A DNA stretch of 64,000 nucleotides from Roseateles sp. (lineage in GTDB: Bacteria > Pseudomonadota > Gammaproteobacteria > Burkholderiales > Burkholderiaceae_C): contig NZ_JAFAGT010000091.1 of NCBI RefSeq assembly GCF_019237615.1, positions 1 through 64,000 of the forward strand, read 5' to 3'. The position numbers and the translations under genes are program-made. This document shows, in pieces, positions 35,578 to 45,678 of the stretch. Numbering within the stretch: the first letter of the stretch is position 1; the number at the start of each line of letters is the position of its first letter. Under the pieces are notes generated by a model. It was not told the DNA's origin. It did no database searches and saw only the letters and a program-made list of their open reading frames with translations.

Positions 35578-36612
35578 ATGGAACTCTTCCGCATCCAACG
35601 GGACATCCCGTTCATGAAGCACGCGTTGATCTTCAACGTGGTGTCCTTCATCACCTTCGCCGTGGCCGTGTTCTTCCTGGTCACGCGCGGCCTGCACTTC
35701 TCCATCGAATTCACCGGCGGCACGGTCATCGAGGTGGCCTACCCGCAGGCGGCCGACATCGGCAAGACGCGCCACACCATCGAGCAGATGGGCTATGGCG
35801 AGGTGCAGGTGCAGAACTTCGGCTCGTCGCGCGACGTGATGATCCGCCTGCCCGTGCGCCCCGGCGAGAAGCAGACCGAGGTCGTCGACAAGGTGTTCGC
35901 CGAGCTGTGCAAGGCCGAGGCCGGCACGGTCAGCCACAACCAGCAGGTCACGGCCCTGGGTGAGCAGGTCGACAAGCAGGTCTGCGCCAAGGCCGATGGC
36001 GTCGAGTCGCTCAAGCTGTCGCGCTCCGAGGTCGTCGGCCCGGCCGTCGGGGCGGAACTGGCCTGGGACGCGGCCAAGGCGCTGATCTTCACCGTCGTCG
36101 GCATCGTCATCTACCTGGCCATCCGCTTCGAATGGAAGTTCGGCGTGGCCGGCGTCATCGCCAATCTGCACGACGTGGTCATCATCCTGGGCTTCTTCGC
36201 CTTCTTCCAGTGGGAGTTCTCGCTGGCGGTGCTGGCGGCGGTGCTGGCGGTGCTGGGCTACTCGGTGAACGAGTCGGTCGTCATCTTCGACCGCGTGCGC
36301 GAGGCCTTCCGCAAGTACCGCAAGCTCAACACCCACGAGGTCATCGACCACGCGATCACGTCGACGATGAGCCGCACCATCATCACGCACGGCTCCACGC
36401 AGCTGGTGGTGCTGTCCATGCTGCTGTTCGGCGGCCAGACGCTGCACTACTTCGCCGTGGCGCTGACCATCGGCATCCTGTTCGGCATCTACTCCTCGGT
36501 CTTCGTGGCCGCGGCCCTCGCGATGTGGCTGGGCGTGAAGCGCGAGGACCTGGTCAAGGTCGCTGTCAACCGCGAGGATCCGAGCGATCCGAACTCCGGG
36601 GCCGTCGTGTAG
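35578..36612 (+). CDS. secF: Protein translocase subunit SecF
   Basis: Partner of SecD, 344 aa with six helices. Motifs: FTGGTVIEVAYPQ near residue 45, HDVVIILGFFAFF and LGYSVNESVVIFDRVREAFR. The ATG follows AAGGAA, 12 bases after the secD stop. The periplasmic part between helices 1 and 2 is somewhat longer than in E. coli (323 aa). Confidence 0.97.
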   Translation: MELFRIQRDIPFMKHALIFNVVSFITFAVAVFFLVTRGLHFSIEFTGGTVIEVAYPQAADIGKTRHTIEQMGYGEVQVQNFGSSRDVMIRLPVRPGEKQTEVVDKVFAELCKAEAGTVSHNQQVTALGEQVDKQVCAKADGVESLKLSRSEVVGPAVGAELAWDAAKALIFTVVGIVIYLAIRFEWKFGVAGVIANLHDVVIILGFFAFFQWEFSLAVLAAVLAVLGYSVNESVVIFDRVREAFRKYRKLNTHEVIDHAITSTMSRTIITHGSTQLVVLSMLLFGGQTLHYFAVALTIGILFGIYSSVFVAAALAMWLGVKREDLVKVAVNREDPSDPNSGAVV

Positions 36613-36656
36613 AGTGAAGTGGACTCCGCAACGACGCTGATCCCTTTTCACGCTCC

Positions 36657-39056
36657 ATGACCGCCGCCCGCAACCAGGCTCTGGCCACCCAGGCGCGGCG
36701 CGTCTATCTCGAAGCCCTGGTGCGCGGCATGACGCCCCTGGTCGCCGCGGTGGGGCAGGGCGCCGGCCATCTGCTTGCCCAGGCGGCGCCGCATGCCGTC
36801 ACGATGGCGCGGCGGGATGCGGTACAGGCCTGGCAGAAGTCCGGCCCCAGCTGGCAGATGGCCGTCGTCGCCGCGCTGCGCCACGCGGCCCTCCATGGCG
36901 TTTCGGACAATGCCCGCGAGCATGAGCCGACGGCGCCGGTCCAGTCGGCCAAGATGAGCCTGGTCGACGACTCGACCATCGAGCGCGAGATCACCAGCTC
37001 CCGCCTGGCCCTGGTCATGATGGACCGGGCCAGCTGGGAGTTCACCGACCTGCGTACCCGCATGCAGGCCCTGGAGACGCAGAGCGACCTGGACCCGCTG
37101 GACCTGCTGCGTGCCCATGTCGTTGCCCGCATTGCGCTGGACGCCTGGAACCGCGTCGGCCTGGACAGCAACATCTGGCAGCTGCTGCACCACGAACTGC
37201 ACGAGGAATTCGCCCAGCTCATCGGCGAGGCCTATCACGAGACCAACCGCTGGCTGATCGCGCAGAAGGTGCTGCCCGAGGTGGACCTGCGGCCCTTCAT
37301 CCGCCGCACCGCCCAGGCCGCCACGCCGGCCGCGGCCGGTGCTGCCGCGCCGGCCATGGCGCCGGGCACGGCGGCGATCCCTCCCATGGAGGCCGCGCGC
37401 AGCCGGGCCAGCAGCCAGGCCGACGAGGTGATGGCCCAGCTGCAGCGCGTGCTGGCCCGCCATGTGCCAGGCTTTCCGGTCACGCGCAGTCAGGTGCCGG
37501 CCCGGCCCGGCGCCGGCAAGCCCAGCCTGGCCGACGCGATGCACAGCCCGGCCGGCGGCGTGGCGCCCGCCGAGCCGTTGTCAGCTTCCGGCGCCCGGCC
37601 CTCGCAGGTCGATGTACCGCCCGCGACCGCGTCGCCGCGCCTGATGGGTGCAATCAGGCATGCGCAGGAGTCGCTCCAGCGCCGCCCCGCGGCCGCAACG
37701 GACGGCGCTGCCGCCGCCTCCAGCGTGCCGCGTGCGCTGGAGGAGATAGGCGCACGCAACCAGGCCTTCAAGCAAGTCCTCAAGCAGGCCGCTAGCAACC
37801 CGGCCGAGCGCGCGACCATCGAGATCGTCGCGATGATGTTCCAGAGCATCCTGACCGAGGAGCGCATCCCGGCCACGGTGCGGGTCTGGTTCGCGCGCCT
37901 GCAGATGCCCGTGTTGCGCGTGGCCGTCGGCGAGCCCGACTTCTTCGCCGCCGCCGACCATCCGGCACGCCGCCTCATCGACCGCATGGGCGCCTGCGTG
38001 ATGGGCTTCAACACCGCGCAGGCCAGCAGCCCCGGCGCCGAGCGTGCCAGCAACGACGCGCTGGAGCGCGAGATCAAGCGCATCGTGCAGGTCGTCGAGG
38101 CCTACCCGGATACCGGCCGGCGCGTCTTCGCGACCGTGCTGACCGAGTTCGAGAAGTTCCTCGACCATTATTTCGAGAACGAGAACCAGGCCTCCAAGCG
38201 CGGCGTGTCACTGGCCCAGCAGGTCGAGCAGCGCGAGACGCTGGCCATCCAGTACACCATCGAGCTGCGCAAGATGCTGTCCGAGGTGCCGGTGCAGGAC
38301 GGCGTGCGCGACTTCCTGTTCCACGTCTGGGCCGATGTGCTGGCCGTCACAGCGGTGCGGGTGGGGCCCCAGTCCGACATCACCAAGGCCATGAAGCGCG
38401 CCGCGGCGGACTTGATCTGGAGCGCCAGCGCCAAGGCCTCGCGCGAGGAGCGGGCCGAGGTCATACGCCGCCTGCCGCCGCTGCTCAAGACCTTGCGCGA
38501 CGGCATGGGCCATGCCGGCGTGCCGACCGAGAAGCAGGACGGGCATGTGCGCCAGCTCAACAACGCGCTGGCCGCGGCCTTCACGGCCAAGACGGCCGCC
38601 ATCCCGCGCGAGCGCCTGGACGAGCTGATGGACCAGCTGGAAACTCTGGAGGCCATGCTGCCCGAGGACGTCGAGGGCGAGAGCCATGTTGACGAGATGC
38701 TGGTGCGCGACCTCTCGGGCCATGAATCCGAGGGCATGGAAGTGGTCGCCGAAGGTGGCTCGGCGCCTACGCCAGCCATGGTCGCCTGGGCGCGCGAGCT
38801 GCAAGTGGGTGGCTGGTTCATGCTGGACTACCGCGGGCGCAATGAGCAGGTGCAGCTGGCCTGGCGCGGACTGCGCAAGCAGCTGGCGTTGTTCGTCACG
38901 CCGCAGGGCCGTGGCGTGCTGTTCTCGCTGAACCGCATGGCGGCCTTCCTGCAGGCCGGCCTGCTGCTGCCGGCCCAGGACGAGGCGCTGACCGTGCAGG
39001 CCACGCGCAAGGCACTGGCCAAGCTGGATGTCGACCCGAGCGGGCTGCTGAATTGA
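36657..39056 (+). CDS. DUF1631 family protein
   Basis: Large, mostly helical cytoplasmic protein of 799 aa. The DUF1631 regions are at about 120-220 (LSLARIALDAWNRVG-like REDLHVVAR segment, then LHHELHEEFAQLIGEAYHE) and from about 360 to the end (TIEIVAMMFQSILTEERIP, GWFMLDYRGRNEQVQLAW). A Pro/Ala-rich linker of about 210-330 separates them. No enzyme motif or membrane span is visible, and no function is established. The C-terminal block resembles a PilZ-like beta segment, but I cannot confirm the RxxxR signature. Confidence 0.8.
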   Translation: MTAARNQALATQARRVYLEALVRGMTPLVAAVGQGAGHLLAQAAPHAVTMARRDAVQAWQKSGPSWQMAVVAALRHAALHGVSDNAREHEPTAPVQSAKMSLVDDSTIEREITSSRLALVMMDRASWEFTDLRTRMQALETQSDLDPLDLLRAHVVARIALDAWNRVGLDSNIWQLLHHELHEEFAQLIGEAYHETNRWLIAQKVLPEVDLRPFIRRTAQAATPAAAGAAAPAMAPGTAAIPPMEAARSRASSQADEVMAQLQRVLARHVPGFPVTRSQVPARPGAGKPSLADAMHSPAGGVAPAEPLSASGARPSQVDVPPATASPRLMGAIRHAQESLQRRPAAATDGAAAASSVPRALEEIGARNQAFKQVLKQAASNPAERATIEIVAMMFQSILTEERIPATVRVWFARLQMPVLRVAVGEPDFFAAADHPARRLIDRMGACVMGFNTAQASSPGAERASNDALEREIKRIVQVVEAYPDTGRRVFATVLTEFEKFLDHYFENENQASKRGVSLAQQVEQRETLAIQYTIELRKMLSEVPVQDGVRDFLFHVWADVLAVTAVRVGPQSDITKAMKRAAADLIWSASAKASREERAEVIRRLPPLLKTLRDGMGHAGVPTEKQDGHVRQLNNALAAAFTAKTAAIPRERLDELMDQLETLEAMLPEDVEGESHVDEMLVRDLSGHESEGMEVVAEGGSAPTPAMVAWARELQVGGWFMLDYRGRNEQVQLAWRGLRKQLALFVTPQGRGVLFSLNRMAAFLQAGLLLPAQDEALTVQATRKALAKLDVDPSGLLN

Positions 39057-39057
39057 C

Positions 39058-39084
39058 AGCAAGGGCGCCGGTGGCGCCCTTGCT
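39058..39084. terminator. Two-way hairpin between DUF1631 gene and smg
   Basis: AGCAAGGGCGCC-GGT-GGCGCCCTTGCT is a perfect 12-bp stem with a 3-base loop that fills the 27-base gap between the two convergent stops. It reads equally well on both strands. T-runs are lacking. Confidence 0.7.
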
Positions 39085-39536
39085 CAGTGGATCAGCCGCT
39101 CTTCCGGCGCGACGAAGAGCTCGTCCAGGATCAACGCGTCGGGCTCCTCGCCCAGGCTCCAGAACACCATCAGCACGATGATCTTCAGGTCTTCCAGGTC
39201 CATCGGGCTGCCGCCGACGGCCATGGCACGGTCGATGACCATCTCGCGCATCGCGCCGGGCAGCACGCCGGCCGATTCCAGGAAGCTGATGAAGCCGATG
39301 GACGCTTCTCCAAGGTGCTCGACCTCGGCAGCCGAGTAGACGCGCAGCGCATGTTCGCTCTGCTCGCCGTGATAGGCCTCGCCGGCGGCAGCCAGACCCT
39401 CCAGCCAGCTCAGCGCCTCCTGGATCTCGTCGGTCTCGAAGCCCACCGCCGTCAGCTTGCGTGCGAGCTGGGCATGGTCGGGGCAGGCGTCCGGGCGCCA
39501 GTAGGTTTCGTACAGATAAACCAGGACATCGAGCAT
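39084..39536 (-). CDS. smg: Smg / DUF494 family protein
   Basis: Protein of 150 aa typical for Smg (DUF494): MLDVLVYLYETYW, LTAVGFETDEIQEALSWLEGL, and the C-terminal EDLKIIVLMVFWSLGEEPDAL. ATG 39536 chosen because homology starts there. It stands downstream of dprA in the conserved LysM-dprA-smg order of proteobacteria. Molecular role unknown. Confidence 0.9.
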   Translation of the reverse strand: MLDVLVYLYETYWRPDACPDHAQLARKLTAVGFETDEIQEALSWLEGLAAAGEAYHGEQSEHALRVYSAAEVEHLGEASIGFISFLESAGVLPGAMREMVIDRAMAVGGSPMDLEDLKIIVLMVFWSLGEEPDALILDELFVAPEERLIH

Positions 39537-39622
39537 CGTGAGCTGATGATAGCCCAGGGCCCGACGGACCCCGGACGCGAATAACCCCTCGGATTCGGCT
39601 CTGATATCCGGGGTTAAGCTCG

Positions 39623-40717
39623 TCATCCCCGCTGGCGGCGCTGATACAGCTGGCGGGCCAGGCGGGCAATCTGGCCGTCGAGTTCCAGCTCCAGCAGCGC
39701 GGCGCTGAGTTCGACCGCCGGCCAGCCGCAGCGGGCCATCAGGGCGTCGAGGCTGATGGGATCGAAGCCCATCGCTTCCAGCAGCGCCTGCTGCTCGTGG
39801 GGCAGCTCCGCGGCCTGCTCGGCCCGCTCCGGCGCTGCGCCCGGCGGCGGCAGTTCCTCAAGCACGTCCGCCGCCGACTCGACCAGCCTTGCGCCCTGGC
39901 GGATCAGCGCATGGCAGCCGCGCGCCTGGGGCGAGTGGATGGAGCCGGGGATGGCGAAGACCGCACGCCCCGCCTCGGCCGCGTGGCGGGCCGTGATGAG
40001 CGAGCCCGATCGCACGGCCGCTTCGACGACCAGGCAGCCCTGGGCCAGGCCGGCAATGATGCGGTTGCGTCGGGGGAAGTTGGCCGGCTGAATCGGCTTG
40101 CCCAGCGCGTACTCGCTGGCGATGAGGCCGCCGGCGGCCAGCAGGCGCGCAGCGAGGGGTTCGTTGAGCGGCGGATAGACCTGGTCCAGCCCGGTGCCGA
40201 TGACGGCGATGGTGGCGCCGCCGACGTCCAGCGCGCCCTCATGGGCCGCGGCGTCCACGCCCAGCGCCAGGCCCGAGACGATGGTGTAGCCGGCCTGGGC
40301 CAGCGCACGGGAGAAAGCGCGCGCGTTGTCGCCGCCCTGGGGCGTTGGGTTGCGGCTGCCGACGATGGCGATGGACGGCGCCGCCAGCAGCTCGCGCCGG
40401 CCCTGCAGCCACAGGAGCAGTGGCGGGTCGGCCGTGGCAAGCAGGCGCGGCGGGTAGTCGGGGTCGCCGAGCGCGAGCAGTTCGTTGCCCGGCTGGGTCT
40501 GCCAGGCCTCGGCCCGGGCGATCAGCGCGTCCAGATGCTCGGGCGGCCGGCCCAGGGCTTCGCGCTGCTTGGGCGTCAGCGCCTGGTCGAGGGCGGCAGC
40601 GGGTAGCCCGAAGACGGCTTCGGGGCTGCCGGCCATCGCCACCAGCCGCCGCACGGCGGCCGGGTCCAGGCTCTCCGTCAGCCGCAGCCAAGCGGCCAGC
40701 TCGGCCGACGGGAGCAT
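39623..40717 (-). CDS. dprA: DNA-processing protein DprA
   Basis: Cytoplasmic protein that binds incoming single-stranded DNA and loads RecA during transformation. The 364 aa comprise an N-terminal SAM-like helical part, the Rossmann core (IAIVGSRNPTPQG, IVSGLALGVDAAAH, TGLDQVYPP, FPRRNRIIAGLA, VFAIPGSIHSPQARGCH) and a C-terminal winged helix. The ATG shares one base with the upstream LysM gene stop (TGATG). No other competence genes are near. Confidence 0.95.
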   Translation of the reverse strand: MLPSAELAAWLRLTESLDPAAVRRLVAMAGSPEAVFGLPAAALDQALTPKQREALGRPPEHLDALIARAEAWQTQPGNELLALGDPDYPPRLLATADPPLLLWLQGRRELLAAPSIAIVGSRNPTPQGGDNARAFSRALAQAGYTIVSGLALGVDAAAHEGALDVGGATIAVIGTGLDQVYPPLNEPLAARLLAAGGLIASEYALGKPIQPANFPRRNRIIAGLAQGCLVVEAAVRSGSLITARHAAEAGRAVFAIPGSIHSPQARGCHALIRQGARLVESAADVLEELPPPGAAPERAEQAAELPHEQQALLEAMGFDPISLDALMARCGWPAVELSAALLELELDGQIARLARQLYQRRQRG

Positions 40718-41880
40718 CAGGGTTGAGTGAAGCGGTCGCCGGGCTTGACGGGCTCCTTGACCGAGATGATGAGCGCATAGGCCACGCGCTCGTAGACCTC
40801 GAAGACGAACAGCACGCCATGACGCTCGTCGGGCAGCTTGATGGCCTGGGCCCGCCCCTGCGTCTTGTCCATGGTGGCGGCGCCGTCACGCCACAGCGCC
40901 AGCACATGGCCGCGCTCGACGCCGTCGCGCTTGCCGCGGTTGAGCGCGACGATCTGGTTCTGGCCCGCGTTCAGCGCGTCGCCATAGATGGCCGCGATCT
41001 GGCCTGCCATGGCCTTGTCGGGCGAATGCGGCACGTAGTGCTCGAGGTTGCGCTGCGGTGCAGGCGCCAGGCGATCGCCGACGCCGACCTCCTGCTTGGC
41101 CTGCCTGATGCGCACCGTCGCCGGCACGATCTCGGCCTTGCCATCGGCAGCCGTACGGTCCTCGCCCATGCGGATCAGCTCGGCCGTGCCGACATAGGGT
41201 GCCTCGTAGCCCAGGATCTCCTGCGTGGTCGGGTCGCGCAGCGTGCGCGCGCTGCGGAAGACGCGGAAGTCCGTCGCACCGCCGAATTCGCCGCGGACAT
41301 AGGCCAGGTCGCCCTTGCCCATCAGCACATGGCCTTCCTGTGTGGCGACGACGCGCGGCGCCGTCGCGAGCTGGTCGGTCTCGAAGACGACGGCGTCCGT
41401 CAGGAAGGGCTGGATCAGGTGCAGCGGTATGGCCGTGATGGCGTTGCCATCCAGCGCCGCGATGCGCATCTGGGGGCGCAGCTTGACCGTGTCGCCCGCC
41501 GTGTCGCCGCCGACGCCCTGGGCCAGCTGCAGCCGCGCGCGGCCATCGATCTTGACCAGCAGCAGAACCTGGCCGGGATAAATCAGGTGGGGATTGCGGA
41601 TCTGCTCGCGATTCATGCCCCACAGCTCGGGCCACCGCCAGGGACTCTTCAGGAAGAGCTTGGAGATGTCCCACAGCGTGTCGCCGGCCCGCACCGTGTG
41701 GCTGTCTGGCGCATCGGGCGCCAGCTCGGTGAGCGGTACCCCGGCGCTGGCCACCTGATCGGCCACGTGGCGCTGCTCGGGCGTGACGGGGTAGGGGCTG
41801 GTCTGCGCCCAGGCCGAGGCCGTTGCGAGGGCAAGGCAGGCCGCAAGGACTGTGAAAGGGGCGGTGCGGGCATCGGGCAT
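40717..41880 (-). CDS. LysM domain exported protein
   Basis: Protein of 387 aa with a signal peptide ([16 protein letters not shown]) and one LysM peptidoglycan-binding domain at about residues 58-108 ([20 protein letters not shown], then [14 protein letters not shown]). A C-terminal region of about 270 residues with no recognised enzyme motif follows. It precedes dprA with a one-base overlap and is divergent from def, a conserved arrangement. A role at the cell wall is inferred. A start at 41940 was rejected because it would precede the signal peptide. Confidence 0.85.
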   Translation of the reverse strand: MPDARTAPFTVLAACLALATASAWAQTSPYPVTPEQRHVADQVASAGVPLTELAPDAPDSHTVRAGDTLWDISKLFLKSPWRWPELWGMNREQIRNPHLIYPGQVLLLVKIDGRARLQLAQGVGGDTAGDTVKLRPQMRIAALDGNAITAIPLHLIQPFLTDAVVFETDQLATAPRVVATQEGHVLMGKGDLAYVRGEFGGATDFRVFRSARTLRDPTTQEILGYEAPYVGTAELIRMGEDRTAADGKAEIVPATVRIRQAKQEVGVGDRLAPAPQRNLEHYVPHSPDKAMAGQIAAIYGDALNAGQNQIVALNRGKRDGVERGHVLALWRDGAATMDKTQGRAQAIKLPDERHGVLFVFEVYERVAYALIISVKEPVKPGDRFTQP

Positions 41881-42008
41881 CGGGCGCGGTCTCCGAGGGG
41901 GGTGCCGGATCGGCGAAAATCCGGGTGATTCTGCCCGCATTCAACCTTGCCGGCCCCTGCTTGCGAGTGCTTACAAAGCGCCCGTCGTGGCCGGCGGCCC
42001 ACACCCCC

Positions 42009-42545
42009 ATGGCTCTACTGCACATCCTTCGCTATCCCGATCCACGCCTGCACACCGTCGCCAAGCCCGTGGAGGCGGTCGACGAGCGCATCCGCCGGCT
42101 CGTCGACGACATGCTGGAGACCATGTACGCCGCCGACGGCGTGGGTCTGGCGGCCACGCAGGTCGACGTGCACGAGCGCGTCATCGTCATCGACACCTCG
42201 CAGGAGCGCGACACGCCGCGCGTGCTGATCAACCCCGAGCTGGTCAAGGTCGGCGAGCGCATGGTGGACGGCGAGGAGGGCTGCCTCTCGGTGCCGCAGG
42301 TCTACGACAAGGTGCCCCGCCATGCCGAGGTCACCGTGCGCGCGACCAACCGCGACGGCGAGGTCTACGAGTTCGATGCCGAGGGCCTGCTGGCCGTCTG
42401 TGTGCAGCACGAGATGGACCACCTGATGGGCAAGGTCTTCGTCGAGTACCTGAGCCCGCTCAAGCGCGACCGCATCAAGACCAAGATGATCAAGAAGACG
42501 CGCGAAGAGGAGGCCGAGGCCAAGAAGCGCAACCAGAGGCTCTGA
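42009..42545 (+). CDS. def: Peptide deformylase
   Basis: Metal hydrolase removing the N-formyl group from nascent proteins. The 178 aa carry the three family motifs [13 protein letters not shown] and QHEMDH (Cys and two His as metal ligands). The lysine-rich C-terminal tail ([17 protein letters not shown]) suits binding to the ribosome. The ATG at 42009 gives the normal PDF start. The stop overlaps the fmt ATG by one base. Confidence 0.97.
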   Translation: MALLHILRYPDPRLHTVAKPVEAVDERIRRLVDDMLETMYAADGVGLAATQVDVHERVIVIDTSQERDTPRVLINPELVKVGERMVDGEEGCLSVPQVYDKVPRHAEVTVRATNRDGEVYEFDAEGLLAVCVQHEMDHLMGKVFVEYLSPLKRDRIKTKMIKKTREEEAEAKKRNQRL

Positions 42546-43477
42546 TGCGCGTTGTCTTCGCCGGCACGCCGGAATTCGCCGCCGTCGCGCTTGAGGCCCT
42601 GCTGAAGGCTGGCTTCACGGTGCCGCTGGTGCTGACCCAGCCCGACCGCCCGGCCGGCCGCGGCATGAAGCTGCAGGCCTCTGCCGTCAAACAGCGCGCC
42701 GTCGCCGCCGGCATTCCGGTCGCCCAGCCCCAGGGCCTGAAGCTGGACGGCAAGTACGCCGTCGATGCAGCGGCCGCCCGTGAGGCGCTGCTGGCCGCAG
42801 ACGCCGACGTCATGGTCGTCGCCGCCTATGGCCTGATCCTGCCGCAATGGGTGCTGGACCTGCCTCGCCGGGGCTGCCTGAACATCCATGCCTCGCTGCT
42901 GCCGCGCTGGCGTGGCGCGGCGCCCATCCACCGCGCCATCGAGGCGGGCGACGCCGAGACCGGCATCACCATCATGCAGATGGACGCCGGACTGGACACA
43001 GGCGACATGCTGCTCATCGGCCGAGAGGCCATTCGCCCCGACGACACGACGACCGCCCTGCACGACCGGCTGGCCACGCTCGGCGGCCGCCTTATCGTCG
43101 AGGCGCTGCAGGCCGAGCGACTCGCGCGAACGCCGCAGCCGGCCGAGGGCATCAGCTACGCGCACAAGATCGAGAAGGCCGAAAGCGCCATCGCCTGGCG
43201 GCAGCCGGCGGCCGAGATCGAGCGCCGGCTGCGTGCCTTTGACCCCTTCCCCGGCGGCGTCGCCACGCTGGGGGGCGAGGTGCTCAAGGTCTGGCGCGCC
43301 GAGTTGGCAGAGGGTTGCGGTGCGCCGGGCGAGGTCATCGCCGCGGGCCCGGTCGTCGCCTGCGGCGAGGGCGCGTTGCGGCTTACCGAGTTGCAGCGCG
43401 CGGGCGGCAAGCGCGGCCCTGCCGCCGTCTTCCTGCAGGCCCGGCCCATCGTGCCAGGCGAACGCTTCGACGCTTGA
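42545..43477 (+). CDS. fmt: Methionyl-tRNA formyltransferase
   Basis: Transfers a formyl group from 10-formyl-THF to Met-tRNAi. The 310 aa include [22 protein letters not shown], the catalytic block [16 protein letters not shown] with Asn/His, and [10 protein letters not shown]. The C-terminal OB-fold starts near residue 205. Translationally coupled to def. Confidence 0.97.
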   Translation: MRVVFAGTPEFAAVALEALLKAGFTVPLVLTQPDRPAGRGMKLQASAVKQRAVAAGIPVAQPQGLKLDGKYAVDAAAAREALLAADADVMVVAAYGLILPQWVLDLPRRGCLNIHASLLPRWRGAAPIHRAIEAGDAETGITIMQMDAGLDTGDMLLIGREAIRPDDTTTALHDRLATLGGRLIVEALQAERLARTPQPAEGISYAHKIEKAESAIAWRQPAAEIERRLRAFDPFPGGVATLGGEVLKVWRAELAEGCGAPGEVIAAGPVVACGEGALRLTELQRAGGKRGPAAVFLQARPIVPGERFDA

Positions 43478-43487
43478 GAAACCCGAG

Positions 43488-43506
43488 CGTGGCACCATCT
43501 GCCACG
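43488..43506. terminator. Hairpin between fmt and htpX
   Basis: CGTGGCA-ccatc-TGCCACG forms a 7-bp stem with a 5-base loop, 10 bases after the fmt stop and 29 before the htpX ATG. There is no T-run; it may reduce read-through into htpX. Confidence 0.4.
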
Positions 43507-43535
43507 TCAACCGCCATTCACCGGAGCTCGCCCCG

Positions 43536-44381
43536 ATGTTCAATCTCGTGAAGACCGCCGTCCTGATGGCCGCCATCACGGCCCTGTTCATGGTCGTCGG
43601 CCAGATGATCGGCGGCCAGACCGGCATGCTGGTCGCGCTGCTGGTCGCTGTCGGCATGAACTTCTTCAGCTACTGGTTCTCCGCGGACATGGTGCTGAAG
43701 ATGTACAACGCCCGCGAGGTGGACGCCAGCTCGGCGCCGCAGTTTTACGGCATGGTGGCCGAACTGGCGCAGCGCGCCGGCCTGCCCATGCCGCGCGTCT
43801 ACCTGATCGACGAGGATGCGCCCAACGCCTTCGCCACCGGCCGTGACCCGGAGCATGCCGCCGTGGCGGCGACGACCGGCATCCTGCGTGTGTTGTCCGA
43901 GCGCGAGCTGCGCGGCGTGATGGCCCATGAGCTGGCCCATGTGGCTCACCGCGACATCCTCATCAGCACCATCAGTGCGACCATGGCCGGCGCCATCTCC
44001 ATGCTGGCCAACTTCGCGGCCTTCTTCGGCGGCCGCGACGAGCATGGCCGGCCCACCAACCCGCTGGCCGGCATCGCCGTCGCCATCCTGGCGCCGCTGG
44101 CGGCCAGCCTGATCCAGATGGCCATCAGCCGCGCCCGCGAGTTCGAGGCTGACCGCGGCGGCGCCGAGATCTCCGGCGACCCTGCCGCGCTGGCCTCGGC
44201 GTTGGACAAGATCCACCGCGTGGCGCAGGGCATCCCGCTGGCCCCGGCCGAGGCCCATCCGGAGACGGCGCAGATGATGATCATGAACCCGCTGTCGGGC
44301 GGCGGCCTGCGCGGCCTGTTCTCCACCCACCCGTCGACCGAGGAGCGCATCGCGCGCCTGCTGGCGATGGCAAAGCGCTGA
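43536..44381 (+). CDS. htpX: Membrane zinc protease HtpX
   Basis: Inner-membrane M48 protease of 281 aa involved in quality control of membrane proteins. Two N-terminal helices are followed by the zinc motif HELAH (in [13 protein letters not shown]), two more helices, the third-ligand region [14 protein letters not shown] and the C-terminal [11 protein letters not shown]. The ATG at 43536 follows CCGGAG and gives the normal length. Confidence 0.96.
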   Translation: MFNLVKTAVLMAAITALFMVVGQMIGGQTGMLVALLVAVGMNFFSYWFSADMVLKMYNAREVDASSAPQFYGMVAELAQRAGLPMPRVYLIDEDAPNAFATGRDPEHAAVAATTGILRVLSERELRGVMAHELAHVAHRDILISTISATMAGAISMLANFAAFFGGRDEHGRPTNPLAGIAVAILAPLAASLIQMAISRAREFEADRGGAEISGDPAALASALDKIHRVAQGIPLAPAEAHPETAQMMIMNPLSGGGLRGLFSTHPSTEERIARLLAMAKR

Positions 44382-44417
44382 CTCAAGTTCCCGGCCGTGC
44401 CGCCGATACCTGAGCAG

Positions 44418-44777
44418 ATGAAGCGCCTACTCCTCGCCCTGCCTCTGCTCGCGGCCCTGTCGGCCTGCGAGCAACTGGGCATCGACGACCCGGCCAAGGT
44501 GGCTGCGGCCAAGGAGGCCGACGGCAAGGCCATAGGCAGCGCCTGCAGGCACGCGATGCGAGCCATCGAGGATTGCTATGTGCTGAATCCCAAGGCCCAG
44601 AAGGCGGCCGTCTACGCCGGTTGGCGAGAGATGGACGAGTACATGCGCGAGAACAAGCTCGAAGGCATCGCGCCCGTCGTGCCGCGCCCAGGCGCCGTCA
44701 GGCCGGCCGCCGACGAGGCAGAGGCCAAGCCCGCCGAGAAGGCGTCCGACAAGGCGCCGGAGAAGGCCAAGGGCTAG
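44418..44777 (+). CDS. Small putative lipoprotein
   Basis: Protein of 119 aa with a lipoprotein signal: KRLLLALPLLAALSAC with lipobox LSAC (Cys17). The mature part has two cysteines (AIGSACRHAMRAIEDCYVL) that may pair, and a Lys/Ala/Glu/Pro-rich tail. No known domain recognised. It lies 36 bases after htpX on the same strand. Function unknown. Confidence 0.7.
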   Translation: MKRLLLALPLLAALSACEQLGIDDPAKVAAAKEADGKAIGSACRHAMRAIEDCYVLNPKAQKAAVYAGWREMDEYMRENKLEGIAPVVPRPGAVRPAADEAEAKPAEKASDKAPEKAKG

Positions 44778-44894
44778 CCGCGGCGCGCCCAGCTGCATTT
44801 CAGGGCTCCGATCCCGCGCATCGTCGCCCGCCGCGGGCCGACGCGGGAGTGAGCCGGCACCATGGCAGGCATCACAACCCCGATGGAGTCCGCC

Positions 44895-45653
44895 ATGAAC
44901 ACCTCCCGTCGCTTCCTTGCCCTCGGTCTCGTCGCCGCCACCGTCCTCGGCGGCACCGCCCAGGCCTGGAGCTGGAGCAGCAAGAGCGAGCGCATCAACG
45001 GCAACGGCGACATTACCACGGAGGCGCGCGACACGGGCGCATTCGACGGCGTCGCGCTGAGCGGCGGCTTCAACGTCGTCATCCGCCAGGGTTCGGGCAA
45101 CAAGGTCGAGCTCAAGGCCGACCGCAACCTGCTGCCCTACATCGAGACCCGCGTCGTCGAGGGCAGCAAGGGCCGCACGCTGGAGATCTCGCCCCGCAAG
45201 GGTGTCGACGTGCACAGCGCGACCAATCCCAGCCTCAGCATCGAGATGCCGGCCCTGCGCGCGGTCTCGGTGGCCGGCTCGGGTACCGTCAAGGTCGAGG
45301 CAATGAAGACCGGCAGCGTCGAGGCGGCCGTCGCCGGCTCGGGCGACATCCGCTTCGCCGGTCTCGACGCCGAGCGGCTGGGCATGAGGATCAGCGGCAG
45401 CGGCGACATTGTCGCGGCCGGCCGCAGCGCCAGCGCCCACGCCTCCATTGCCGGCAGCGGCAACGTGAAGGCCGCCGAGCTGGCGGCCGAGGAAGTCAAG
45501 GTCAGCATCGCCGGCAGCGGCGACGCCCAGGTCCAGGCGACGAAGCGGCTCAACGTCTCCATCGCCGGCTCGGGCGACGTGAGGTACGTCGGCTCGCCGG
45601 AGATCCGCTCGTCCATCGCCGGCAGCGGCAAGATCCGACGCATCGGCCAGTGA
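44895..45653 (+). CDS. Exported DUF2807 (head-GIN domain) protein
   Basis: Protein of 252 aa with a signal peptide (cleavage near AQA-WSW) followed by a DUF2807 right-handed beta-helix. The motif GSG-D/N/K recurs about every 20 residues (VAGSGTVKV, VAGSGDIRF, ISGSGDIVA, IAGSGNVKA, IAGSGDAQV, IAGSGDVRY, IAGSGKIRR). ATG 44895 chosen for the signal peptide, with GGAG upstream. The fold is envelope-exposed; binding partner unknown. Confidence 0.85.
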   Translation: MNTSRRFLALGLVAATVLGGTAQAWSWSSKSERINGNGDITTEARDTGAFDGVALSGGFNVVIRQGSGNKVELKADRNLLPYIETRVVEGSKGRTLEISPRKGVDVHSATNPSLSIEMPALRAVSVAGSGTVKVEAMKTGSVEAAVAGSGDIRFAGLDAERLGMRISGSGDIVAAGRSASAHASIAGSGNVKAAELAAEEVKVSIAGSGDAQVQATKRLNVSIAGSGDVRYVGSPEIRSSIAGSGKIRRIGQ

Positions 45654-45678
45654 AGCGGCTCCCGCCGACAATGGCGGG

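Noticed and set aside
33595-36651. 1018-codon minus-strand frame opposite secD and secF
   Set aside because: It is the His/Asp/Gln/Arg-rich antisense of two certain genes, with no known domain.
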